DNA of 64,000 nt from positions 291,983-355,982 of the forward strand of contig CAYGPZ010000002.1 in NCBI GenBank assembly GCA_964352025.1, written 5' to 3'. The notes under the pieces were generated by a model. The model worked only from the letters and a program-made list of their open reading frames with translations, ran no database searches and was not told the origin of the DNA. Shown here in pieces: positions 35,003-42,957 of this stretch. This DNA is from Hirschia sp964352025 (lineage in GTDB: Bacteria; Pseudomonadota; Alphaproteobacteria; Caulobacterales; Hyphomonadaceae). The translations under genes were made by a program, and so were the position numbers. Position 1 is the stretch's first letter. Each line of letters begins with the position of its first letter.

Positions 35003-35446
35003 ATGAAATTGGGATCTAGAGGTCGTTATGCTGTTATGGCTTTGGTTGATCTAGCTACCAATGACAAAGATGGACCTGTATCTCTGGCAGATATAGCTGA
35101 ACGTCAGAAAATATCACTATCATACTTGGAGCAATTGTTTGCCAAGTTGCGTAAGGCTGAGCTGGTAAAAAGTGTACGCGGTCCAGGTGGCGGATATTTG
35201 CTTCTTAGAGGCGCAGATGAAACTATGGTTAGTCAAATAATCGTAGCCGTTGATGAACCAATTCAAACGACACGTTGTGGCGAAATGGGGGGCAAGCCCT
35301 GTACTGGACGCCTGGAAAGATGTGCAACTCACGATTTATGGCGGGAATTACGTCTCCACATCATCCAGTTTTTATCCGAGGTCTCGATAACAGATATCCT
35401 AACGGGTGAAGTTAAGGGTATGTCGGGCGTGTTAGAACAATTATAG
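35003..35446 (+). CDS. iscR: Rrf2-family iron-sulfur regulator IscR
   Basis: 147 residues. The N-terminal winged helix reads MKLGSRGRYAVMALVDLA and the recognition region ISLSYLEQLFAKLRKAELVKSVRGPGGGYLL. Cluster ligands are visible as Cys92, Cys100, Cys107 and His110 (CATHDLW). IscR represses its own operon when loaded with [2Fe-2S]. The operator just upstream fits autoregulation. AGGAG precedes the ATG. The closest alternative, RirA, has a different cysteine spacing. Confidence 0.92.
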   Translation: MKLGSRGRYAVMALVDLATNDKDGPVSLADIAERQKISLSYLEQLFAKLRKAELVKSVRGPGGGYLLLRGADETMVSQIIVAVDEPIQTTRCGEMGGKPCTGRLERCATHDLWRELRLHIIQFLSEVSITDILTGEVKGMSGVLEQL

Positions 35447-35456
35447 GAAATTTGGT

Positions 35457-36614
35457 TTGGCGAATTTAGACGCCATATATTGCGATTATAACGCAACCGC
35501 TCCGTTACGGCCCCAAGCCAGAGAAGCGATGATTAAAGCTATGGAAATTGGTGCAAATGCGTCATCAGTTCATAGCGCTGGTCGATCTGCTCGCGCTTGC
35601 CTTGAAACTGCGCGTGAAGCGGTTGCAGATGCGATAGGGGCTTGTCGCGAAGATGTTACTTTTACGAGTGGCGGTACAGAAGCAAACGCAGCAATATTAA
35701 ACGGTGTGCGTCTTAAAGAGCCGCTGCTTATGCCAATTGTTTGTGGATTTGAGCATGACGCAGTACTTGCTCAACTTCCCGATGCTATAGAAGCTAAGGT
35801 AACTGCTGATGGGTTAATCGATCTGGATTGGCTCAACGAATTGATAAAAGAGTGGCCTCATGAGGGGCGAAAGCCGTTCTTGTCCCTGATGTTGGCGAAT
35901 AATGAAACAGGTGTCATTCAGCCTGTCGAAGAAGCGGCCAATATCGTTCACGGCGCTGAAGGTCTTGTACATTGCGATGCAGTGCAGGCGGTTGGAAAAA
36001 CACTTGTCTCTGTTTTGGATGGTGAGCTGGATTATCTAACACTTTCCGGGCACAAAGTTGGTGGGCCTTCGGGAATAGGTGCCTTTTACATTCGTCCTGG
36101 CTCACCCTTTAGGTCGATACTATCTGGAGGCGGGCAGGAATTAGGCCGTAGATCAGGTACACAAAATATTATTGGTGCAGCTGGATTTGGTGCAGCAATA
36201 GACGTTGCTATAAATGATCTGGCAAACTTTGGTGAGCTAGCGGAAAAACGTGATACACTAGAAGCCCGCTTAAAAACTGTAGCAAATATAACAGTTTTTG
36301 GTGAAAAATCGCCACGATTGGCAAACACGTCTTGCATAAGTGTTGAAGGTTTGAGAGCTGAAACCCAAGTTATGGCGATGGATTTAGCTGGGGTTGCTGT
36401 TTCATCCGGTTCGGCTTGTTCATCGGGCAAGGTGAAACAGTCACATGTATTAGCATCTATGGGAGTTTCTAGTGAACTTTCTGAAGGTGCGATTAGGTTC
36501 AGTTTCGGCTGGGCTTCACAAGATAATGATTTTGAAAATGCTGCTGATGCCTGGATACAGGCAGCTAGGCGAAAAGGAGTGGTTATGAAAACTCCTAATA
36601 AGGAGAAGGCCTGA
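35457..36614 (+). CDS. Class I (IscS/NifS-type) cysteine desulfurase
   Basis: 385 residues, PLP enzyme that releases sulfur from cysteine. PLP-lysine in LSGHKVGGPSGIGAFY (about residue 200), active-site cysteine in the long class I loop SSGSACSSGK (about 315-325). The start is TTG 35457, 6 bases after AGGAAA; no ATG is available. It overlaps sufB at TGATG. A second, class II desulfurase (sufS) lies later in the same operon, so this operon carries two different sulfur donors, an arrangement known in alphaproteobacteria. Confidence 0.92.
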   Translation: MANLDAIYCDYNATAPLRPQAREAMIKAMEIGANASSVHSAGRSARACLETAREAVADAIGACREDVTFTSGGTEANAAILNGVRLKEPLLMPIVCGFEHDAVLAQLPDAIEAKVTADGLIDLDWLNELIKEWPHEGRKPFLSLMLANNETGVIQPVEEAANIVHGAEGLVHCDAVQAVGKTLVSVLDGELDYLTLSGHKVGGPSGIGAFYIRPGSPFRSILSGGGQELGRRSGTQNIIGAAGFGAAIDVAINDLANFGELAEKRDTLEARLKTVANITVFGEKSPRLANTSCISVEGLRAETQVMAMDLAGVAVSSGSACSSGKVKQSHVLASMGVSSELSEGAIRFSFGWASQDNDFENAADAWIQAARRKGVVMKTPNKEKA

Positions 36615-38152
36615 TGGCTGATGATACACGTCCACAGGATATGGTAAAAGACGGCGTCGATCAGGCGACTGTTGATGCAGCACGTGCGCTTGAATCCGAG
36701 AATTACGACGCCGGTTTTACGACCGATATAGAACAGGAGTTTTCGCCCAAAGGCTTGAATGAAGATACTGTCCGTTTTATTTCGGAAAAGAAAAATGAAC
36801 CTGAGTGGATGCTTGAATGGCGTCTACAGGCGTTTGAGCGTTGGTTGACGATGGAAGAGCCTGATTGGGCAATGGTCAATTATCCCAAGATTGATTATCA
36901 GGACGCGTATTATTATGCCGCGCCTAAAGGTCAGGCTAAATACGAATCTATTGATGATGTTCCTGAAGAAATTTTAGAGACGTATAAGAAACTCGGTATC
37001 CCACTTCGTGAAGCAGAAGTTTTGCTAGGTGTTGAAGGTGCAGCTGAATCAGCCGCAGAAGCGAGAGAAAAGCCACGCATTGCTGTAGATGCAGTGTTTG
37101 ACTCTGTGTCCGTTGTGACGACCTTTCAAGAAGAGCTAAAGAAAGCCGGCGTGATATTTATGTCGATTTCTGAAGCTGTCCATGAATACCCTGAATTGAT
37201 CAAAAAATATCTTGGAACTGTTGTTCCTCAGTCTGACAATTTCTTTGCGACACTTAACTGCGCAGTCTTTTCTGACGGTACATTTGTTTACATTCCTAAA
37301 GGCGTGCGTTGCCCAATGGAATTATCAACATATTTCCGCATGAATGCAGAAGGCACAGGCCAGTTTGAGCGGACATTGATTATTGCGGATGAAGGCTCAT
37401 ATGTCTCTTACTTAGAGGGCTGTACCGCGCCTATGCGCGATGAGAACCAACTTCACGCAGCTGTGGTTGAGCTTGTTGCTCTAGATGATGCAGAGATTAA
37501 ATATTCTACTGTACAAAACTGGTGGCCGGGTGACGCAGAGGGCAATGGCGGTGTCTACAACTTTGTAACGAAGCGTGCCGATTGTCGCGGAAAACGTTCA
37601 AAGGTGTCGTGGACACAAGTTGAAACTGGTTCGGCGGTTACATGGAAATACCCAAGTTGTATTCTGCGCGGCGATGACAGTGTAGGTGAATTCTACTCGA
37701 TTGCGGTGACGAACGGTCATCAGCAAGCGGATACAGGTACAAAGATGATCCATCTTGGAGAGCGCACAAAGTCGCGCATCATCTCTAAAGGGGTATCTGC
37801 AGGTAAATCAAATTCGACCTACCGTGGTCTGGTGTCTGTTGGTGGAAAAGCCAAAGGTTCTCGCAACTTCACTCAATGTGATAGTTTGCTTATCGGTCAA
37901 ACTTGTGGTGCACACACTGTGCCCTACATTGAGAATAAACGCGCAGATGCTCAGTTAGAGCATGAGGCGACGACGACACGCTTGTCTGAAGATCAGCTTT
38001 TCTATTGCCGTCAACGTGGATTGGGAGAGGAAGAGGCTGTTGCACTTTTGGTGAATGGTTTTGTCCGTGATGTGATCCAGAAATTGCCGATGGAATTTGC
38101 CGTCGAAGCGCAAAAGCTTCTCGAAGTCAGCCTTGAAGGTAGCGTGGGATAA
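36614..38152 (+). CDS. sufB: Fe-S cluster scaffold subunit SufB
   Basis: 512 residues, core scaffold of the SufBCD complex in the cytoplasm. The FeS_assembly_SufB signatures are present: VYIPKGVRCPMELSTYFRMN, EGCTAPMRDENQLHAAVVELVALDDAEIKYSTVQNWWPGD, and GKSNSTYRGLVSVGGKAKGSRNFTQCDSLLIG containing the conserved cluster-site Cys. It overlaps the upstream desulfurase stop (TGATG). A 123-base gap with a hairpin separates it from sufC, the only long gap in this operon. Confidence 0.97.
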   Translation: MADDTRPQDMVKDGVDQATVDAARALESENYDAGFTTDIEQEFSPKGLNEDTVRFISEKKNEPEWMLEWRLQAFERWLTMEEPDWAMVNYPKIDYQDAYYYAAPKGQAKYESIDDVPEEILETYKKLGIPLREAEVLLGVEGAAESAAEAREKPRIAVDAVFDSVSVVTTFQEELKKAGVIFMSISEAVHEYPELIKKYLGTVVPQSDNFFATLNCAVFSDGTFVYIPKGVRCPMELSTYFRMNAEGTGQFERTLIIADEGSYVSYLEGCTAPMRDENQLHAAVVELVALDDAEIKYSTVQNWWPGDAEGNGGVYNFVTKRADCRGKRSKVSWTQVETGSAVTWKYPSCILRGDDSVGEFYSIAVTNGHQQADTGTKMIHLGERTKSRIISKGVSAGKSNSTYRGLVSVGGKAKGSRNFTQCDSLLIGQTCGAHTVPYIENKRADAQLEHEATTTRLSEDQLFYCRQRGLGEEEAVALLVNGFVRDVIQKLPMEFAVEAQKLLEVSLEGSVG

Positions 38153-38170
38153 ACAAGATTGCGATCTTGT
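38153..38170 (+). promoter_or_regulatory. Hairpin directly after sufB stop codon
   Basis: ACAAGAT (38153-38159) and ATCTTGT (38164-38170) form a 7-bp stem with a TGCG tetraloop touching the sufB stop. No T run follows, so it is more likely an mRNA end protector or weak attenuator than a terminator. Confidence 0.45.
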
Positions 38171-38275
38171 ATTGAACCCGTGACAAAATAACATACTAAC
38201 CCTGTCGGGTATTGTGAATTAGAAACCAGTTCCTATCTCAATGGAACCTATAAAAGACTGTTGGAGTAACACCTA

Positions 38276-39043
38276 GTGCTAGCCCTAAATGAACTCGTCG
38301 CTCGCGTTGAAAAAGAAGATGGCGAAGGCAAGGAAATTATCAAAGGCCTGAGCCTGAATGTGCCTGCTGGGGAAGTGCACGCTATTATGGGACCTAATGG
38401 TGCGGGTAAATCTACGCTGTCATATGTTCTAACAGGACGTGATGGGTATGAAGCAACTTCTGGAACTGCTGAGCTTAACGGCGAAGATTTGTTGGAAATG
38501 GATCCAGAAGAGCGTGCAGCCAAGGGCCTTTACCTGTCTTTCCAATACCCGTTAGAGATCCCCGGTGTGCCGGTCATGACATTTGTGCGGACAGCCATGA
38601 ATGCTCAACGTAAAAAGCGCGGTGAAGAAGAAATTTCAGCACCGGAATTTTTGAAAAAAGCACGTGCGCTCGCAAAAGTTTTGAAAATTGATGCGGACAT
38701 GTTGAAACGTCCTCTTAATGTTGGTTTCTCGGGTGGAGAGAAAAAGCGTCTAGAAATTTTCCAAGCTATGATGCTGGAACCAAAGTTCTTGATCCTTGAT
38801 GAAACAGATTCTGGTCTAGATATTGATGCGCTTCGCGTGGTTTCCGAAGGTGTAAATGCACTTCGGGCAAAAGACCGAGGAATGTTGGTTATTACACACT
38901 ATCAGCGTCTTCTTGATCACATTAAACCGGACAAAGTGCATGTTCTTGCTGATGGTAAGATTATTAAGTCTGGTGGACCAGACTTAGCGCACCGTCTGGA
39001 AGATGAAGGATATGATGGTGTGCTTGCGGAGGCAAATGCGTGA
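38276..39043 (+). CDS. sufC: Fe-S assembly ATPase SufC
   Basis: 255 residues, ABC-type ATPase that drives SufBCD. Walker A GPNGAGKST (about 38-46), signature GFSGGEKKR (about 150), Walker B FLILDETDSGLD (about 172-183) and H-loop VITHYQRLL. The start is GTG 38276, with GGAG about 10 bases upstream. Its TGA overlaps the sufD GTG. Confidence 0.96.
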   Translation: MLALNELVARVEKEDGEGKEIIKGLSLNVPAGEVHAIMGPNGAGKSTLSYVLTGRDGYEATSGTAELNGEDLLEMDPEERAAKGLYLSFQYPLEIPGVPVMTFVRTAMNAQRKKRGEEEISAPEFLKKARALAKVLKIDADMLKRPLNVGFSGGEKKRLEIFQAMMLEPKFLILDETDSGLDIDALRVVSEGVNALRAKDRGMLVITHYQRLLDHIKPDKVHVLADGKIIKSGGPDLAHRLEDEGYDGVLAEANA

Positions 39044-40266
39044 GCGAGCAATCTGTGACTTCTTTGATAGAAAAGCCAAGCCCTGCTGAAAGCCGTTTTA
39101 TATCAAGCTTTGAAGGCTTAAAAGCAGACCCGCGCCGTACGCGCGCATTTGAAGCTTTTGCTGAGCATGGTTTACCTCACCGCCGCGTCGAAGGATGGCG
39201 TTGGTCGGATGTTCGTGCTGCCCTTAAGCCGGTAGAGACGAGTTCAAGTGAAGCGGTTGCTGATATTTTTTCAAGTATTGATGCGCCAGTCTTTCATTTT
39301 AAGCGGGACGGCTTTGTCGCTCCAGCTAAAAGACCTGCAGGTATCCGTTGGACAGAACAAGTAGATGCAACGCCACTAGCAGCGGCTGAAGAATTGCCAC
39401 TCGCTGCTCTCGCGACAGCTCTTTCTGACAGTCCCTCCATTTTAACGATAGAGATCGCCGCTGAACTGACAGCGCCTATTCGTATCGTTGTTGATTCTGA
39501 TGCCGCTGATACATTTGCTCATATCGAGATCATATTTCGAGAAAATGCATCTGCGACAATAGTTGAAAGTCACTTGAATGCTGGTGGGTTTTCGTCAGTT
39601 GCTATTGAATACACCTTGGAAAAAGGCGCTAAAGCGGAGCGCGTTATTTATCAATCTGCGCAAGCAAATGCTGTTCAGATTGTGACGACAAATGTACATT
39701 TGTACGGTGGAGCCTCATTCAATCAGAGTGCATATGCAACTGGTAGCAAATTATGCCGTCTTGAAACGCGGGTTGTTCATCGTGAAGAAGAGGCAAAAGC
39801 TGAGATAAATGCGGCTTATCTTCTAGATGATAAACGGCATGTAGATATGACTAGTTATGTGCGCCACTCAGCTGCACATTGCGAAACGTCACAAGTGACA
39901 AAAGGTGCGGTTAAAAAGGGTGGTAAAGGTGCATTTCAGGGCAAGTTTTACGTCGCTAGAAGTGCTCAGAAAACTGATGCTGCAATGGCGCACAATGCGT
40001 TGCTTCTTGAAGATGGCGCTGAGGTGAATGCAAAACCTGAACTTGAGATTTATGCTGACGATGTTCAGTGCGCACATGGAAATACAGCTGGTGCGCTAGA
40101 TGCTGAGGCGCTTTTTTATATGCGTCAACGCGGTATCCCGCTTGTGACTGCTAAAGCTATGCTGACTCAAAGTTTTATTGCTGAGGGCCTAGCGAACATA
40201 TCTGATGATAGCTTGCGTGATCTCCTTGAAGAGGAGGCGCGTCAATGGCTGATGAAGTCGCTTTAA
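39040..40266 (+). CDS. sufD: Fe-S assembly subunit SufD
   Basis: 408 residues, SufB paralogue that pairs with it on SufC. N-terminal LPHRRVEGWRWSDVRAAL is typical, and the C-terminal UPF0051 fold contains QGKFYVARSAQKTDAAMAHNALLL and ADDVQCAHGNTAGALDAEALFYMRQRG with the conserved His/Cys. The GTG start overlaps the sufC stop, with CGGAGG upstream. It overlaps sufS by 22 bases at the 3' end. Confidence 0.95.
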   Translation: MSEQSVTSLIEKPSPAESRFISSFEGLKADPRRTRAFEAFAEHGLPHRRVEGWRWSDVRAALKPVETSSSEAVADIFSSIDAPVFHFKRDGFVAPAKRPAGIRWTEQVDATPLAAAEELPLAALATALSDSPSILTIEIAAELTAPIRIVVDSDAADTFAHIEIIFRENASATIVESHLNAGGFSSVAIEYTLEKGAKAERVIYQSAQANAVQIVTTNVHLYGGASFNQSAYATGSKLCRLETRVVHREEEAKAEINAAYLLDDKRHVDMTSYVRHSAAHCETSQVTKGAVKKGGKGAFQGKFYVARSAQKTDAAMAHNALLLEDGAEVNAKPELEIYADDVQCAHGNTAGALDAEALFYMRQRGIPLVTAKAMLTQSFIAEGLANISDDSLRDLLEEEARQWLMKSL

Positions 40267-41489
40267 AATCAAGTTTCGATATTCAGGATATTCGTAGCCA
40301 GTTTCCAATTCTCGAGCGTAAAATTAGTGGAAAGCCGCTAATTTATCTCGACAGTGCTGCATCGTCTCAAAAGTCTGATTATGTTTTGGATGCAATGACC
40401 AATCAGGCACGCACTGCGTATTCCAACGTGCATCGTGGACTGCATACGCTCGCGAATGAAACCACTGACGCATTTGAGAAATCCAGAGAGCGAGTGCGCT
40501 CGCATTTGAATGCAAAATCCGTTGACGAGGTTGTTTTTACTAAAGGTGCGACTGAAGCGATTAATCTCGTTGCATCGGGCTTGGCGGAGACAATAAAGTC
40601 AGGCGACGAAATAATAGTGTCCGTCATGGAGCATCATTCTAACATTGTGCCTTGGCATTTCTTGCGTGAGAGATTTGGTGCGGTCATCAAGTGGATTGAA
40701 GTCACTGAGGATGGTTCTCTGGATATGGAGAGCTTTCGGTCTCAATTGTCGGGTAAAACGCGACTGGTTGCATTGGCGCACATGTCCAATGTCTTGGGGA
40801 CTGTGCCTGATGTCGATGCTGTTATTTCAGAGGCCCATTCTGCAGGTGCCTTAGTATTGCTTGATGGCTGTCAGGCAGCTGTTCACTTGGATGTTGACGT
40901 TCAAGCACTAGATGTCGATTTTTATGCCTGTTCGGCTCACAAAATGTACGGCCCTACCGGTATAGGTGCATTATATGGTAAGCTAGACCTGCTTTCATCC
41001 ATGCGTCCTTATCAGGGCGGAGGTGAAATGATCGATACAGTTACGCGAGATGGCGTAACTTACAACGCGCCTCCACATCGCTTTGAAGCGGGTACGCCGG
41101 CTATATTGGAAGCTGTTGGATTTGGTGCGTCAGTTGAGTGGCTTCAGAAATATAATACCGCAGAGGCCAAAGCCTATAAAAAGTCTGTTTATGACCGATT
41201 GGCTGAGGGTGTGCGTGGGATTAATGGTTTGACCATTCATGGAACCTCTAAAGATAAAGGTCCTGTGTTGACGTTTTCCATTGAAGGTACACATCCGCAC
41301 GACCTTGCGCAGATATTGGATCGTTATGGCGTTGCAATTCGTGCGGGTAACCATTGTGCTCAGCCTTTAATGTCCCATTTAAATGTGAGTGCGACAGCGC
41401 GGGCGAGCGTTGGTATCTATAATACACTGGAAGAAGCTGATATGTTTGTCGAGGCGCTGGATAAAGCGCGCGCCATGCTTTTAGCTTAG
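40245..41489 (+). CDS. sufS: Class II cysteine desulfurase SufS
   Basis: 414 residues. N-terminal FPILERKISGKPLIYLDSAASSQKSDYVLDAM, PLP-lysine in ACSAHKMYGPTGIGALYG (about residue 228) and the class II active-site RAGNHCAQPLMSHL near the C-terminus (Cys about 368). SufS passes persulfide to SufE or SufU; neither gene is in this window. ATG lies inside the sufD end, preceded by GAGGAGG, so the genes are translationally coupled. Confidence 0.95.
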   Translation: MADEVALKSSFDIQDIRSQFPILERKISGKPLIYLDSAASSQKSDYVLDAMTNQARTAYSNVHRGLHTLANETTDAFEKSRERVRSHLNAKSVDEVVFTKGATEAINLVASGLAETIKSGDEIIVSVMEHHSNIVPWHFLRERFGAVIKWIEVTEDGSLDMESFRSQLSGKTRLVALAHMSNVLGTVPDVDAVISEAHSAGALVLLDGCQAAVHLDVDVQALDVDFYACSAHKMYGPTGIGALYGKLDLLSSMRPYQGGGEMIDTVTRDGVTYNAPPHRFEAGTPAILEAVGFGASVEWLQKYNTAEAKAYKKSVYDRLAEGVRGINGLTIHGTSKDKGPVLTFSIEGTHPHDLAQILDRYGVAIRAGNHCAQPLMSHLNVSATARASVGIYNTLEEADMFVEALDKARAMLLA

Positions 41490-41502
41490 ATTGAGAAGAA
41501 TA

Positions 41503-41892
41503 ATGGCTGACGATATTAAACGTGATGTGATTGAACCTGCAGAAGCTGAAGCTCCTGTATCTACTGGTCCTATTCCTCAAGATGAGCTCAACCGTATCAC
41601 TGACGACATTATTGCTCGGATCAAAGAAGTATATGATCCCGAGATTCCAGTTGACGTTTACGAGCTTGGGCTAATTTACAAGGTCGATTTGAATGATGAT
41701 CGCCATGCCGATGTCGAGATGACATTGACCGCACCTGGATGTCCGGTTGCTGGTGAGATGCCTGGTTGGGTTGAAGAGGCTGTTCTTAAAGTGGATGGCG
41801 TTGAAACTTGTAAAGTCAGCTTGGTTTTTGACCCACCGTGGGATGCATCCCGAATGTCCGATGAAGCGCGACTTCAATTGAATATGTTGTAA
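41503..41892 (+). CDS. sufT: SUF maturation factor SufT (DUF59/MIP18 family)
   Basis: 129 residues. DUF59 core: IIARIKEVYDPEIPVDVYELGLIYKVDL and MTLTAPGCPVAGEMPGWVEEAV, ending FDPPWDASRMSDEARLQL. SufT assists delivery of clusters to client proteins. ATG 41503, after TGAGAAG, is preferred over an in-frame TTG at 41491 that overlaps the ribosome site. It follows sufS by 13 bases. Confidence 0.92.
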   Translation: MADDIKRDVIEPAEAEAPVSTGPIPQDELNRITDDIIARIKEVYDPEIPVDVYELGLIYKVDLNDDRHADVEMTLTAPGCPVAGEMPGWVEEAVLKVDGVETCKVSLVFDPPWDASRMSDEARLQLNML

Positions 41893-41921
41893 ATCACTGT
41901 TGCAAAGTACATATAATAATC

Positions 41922-42287
41922 ATGGCTAGACGTCCCAGACCCAAAATAGTGACACTTTCAGATGCAGCTGCGGCGCGCGTCAAAGAAATCATGTCTGAAC
42001 GCGATGCTGGTTTTTTACGTGTAGGTGTAAAAAACGGTGGTTGCGCTGGCATGGAATATGTCATGGACTATGCAGAGAAACCTGAACCTTTAGACGAGCG
42101 CGTTGCTGACAATGATGTTGAAATTATTGTCGATTCAAAAGCCGTTTTATTCTTGCTGGGATCACAGATTGATTATGAGGTTTCTCCACTTCATTCCAAA
42201 TTTGTTTTTAGAAACCCAAATCAGACTGATGCTTGTGGATGCGGTGAAAGTGTAACAATCGCTCCATTTGAAGATGTATCTGATTAG
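41922..42287 (+). CDS. sufA: A-type Fe-S carrier SufA
   Basis: 121 residues. The three conserved cysteines of A-type carriers are in GGCAGMEY (Cys41) and DACGCGES (Cys105, Cys107). It receives clusters from SufBCD and hands them to apoproteins. Last gene of the suf operon; a prepilin peptidase follows at once, with no clear terminator between. Confidence 0.92.
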   Translation: MARRPRPKIVTLSDAAAARVKEIMSERDAGFLRVGVKNGGCAGMEYVMDYAEKPEPLDERVADNDVEIIVDSKAVLFLLGSQIDYEVSPLHSKFVFRNPNQTDACGCGESVTIAPFEDVSD

Positions 42288-42321
42288 CAGGTGTTGTACG
42301 TTCTAGCTTAGGGTGTCGTCT

Positions 42322-42873
42322 ATGTGGGAGCGTTTGAAGTTAAAATCGCCTGCACGGGTTCTATTGTGCGGGTTCGTTTTTATACTGGCAGTTCTAAGCA
42401 GTTTTGTATTGCTGCCCTTAGTGCTCTTAGTTCCAAGTATTTATATCGCTTTCTTCCTGTCTTGGGCATCATTCATTGATATCGAGCGTTTTAAATTACC
42501 AAATGAACTGACATTTACACTTATAGCGACGGGGTTGGTTTGGGCTGGCGGGTTTCGGTATGATGATTTCATCCACCATATCATCGGAGCAGTTGCCGGA
42601 TATGCTAGCTTAGCCGCAGTTTCATATATTTATCTAAAGCGTACCGGCCGTAATGGATTAGGGTTGGGAGATGCAAAGCTCTTTTCAGCCGCAGGCGCAT
42701 GGCTTGGTTGGCTTAGTTTACCTTATGTCATGATGATTGCTGCGCTAAGCGGCTTATTTTTTGTACTGCTGGTGAGTATTGCAACATGGCAGTTCAGGAA
42801 AGATATCAGAATTGCATTTGGGCCATATATCGCGCTTGCTTTTTGGTTGCTCTGGTTGTGGACGAACAAGTAA
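42322..42873 (+). CDS. Prepilin peptidase (A24), peptidase domain only
   Basis: 183 residues with five or six membrane helices. The two aspartates of the type IV prepilin peptidase are in SFIDIERFKLPNELTF and GLGDAKLFSAAGAWLG. The N-terminal methyltransferase domain of full GspO/PilD is absent, as in CpaA-like forms. It should cut the leader of the pseudopilins GspG-K encoded from 56267 on, no other prepilin peptidase being visible here. ATG 42322 has TAGGG about 9 bases upstream; a GTG at 42313 is possible. Confidence 0.82.
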   Translation: MWERLKLKSPARVLLCGFVFILAVLSSFVLLPLVLLVPSIYIAFFLSWASFIDIERFKLPNELTFTLIATGLVWAGGFRYDDFIHHIIGAVAGYASLAAVSYIYLKRTGRNGLGLGDAKLFSAAGAWLGWLSLPYVMMIAALSGLFFVLLVSIATWQFRKDIRIAFGPYIALAFWLLWLWTNK

Positions 42874-42900
42874 ATCACGTTATAGCCCTGAAATAGAAAT

Positions 42901-42927
42901 GGCGAGTACATTGAAAATGTACCCGCC
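42901..42927 (-). terminator. Terminator of the TonB receptor gene
   Basis: GGCGAGTACATT (42901-42912) and AATGTACCCGCC (42916-42927) form a 12-bp stem, perfect with one G-T pair when read leftward, with a 3-base loop. On the minus strand ATTTCTATTT follows. It lies between two convergent genes and may stop both. Confidence 0.65.
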
Positions 42928-42957
42928 CATAAATTCTACTATACTAAGTGATGACTA

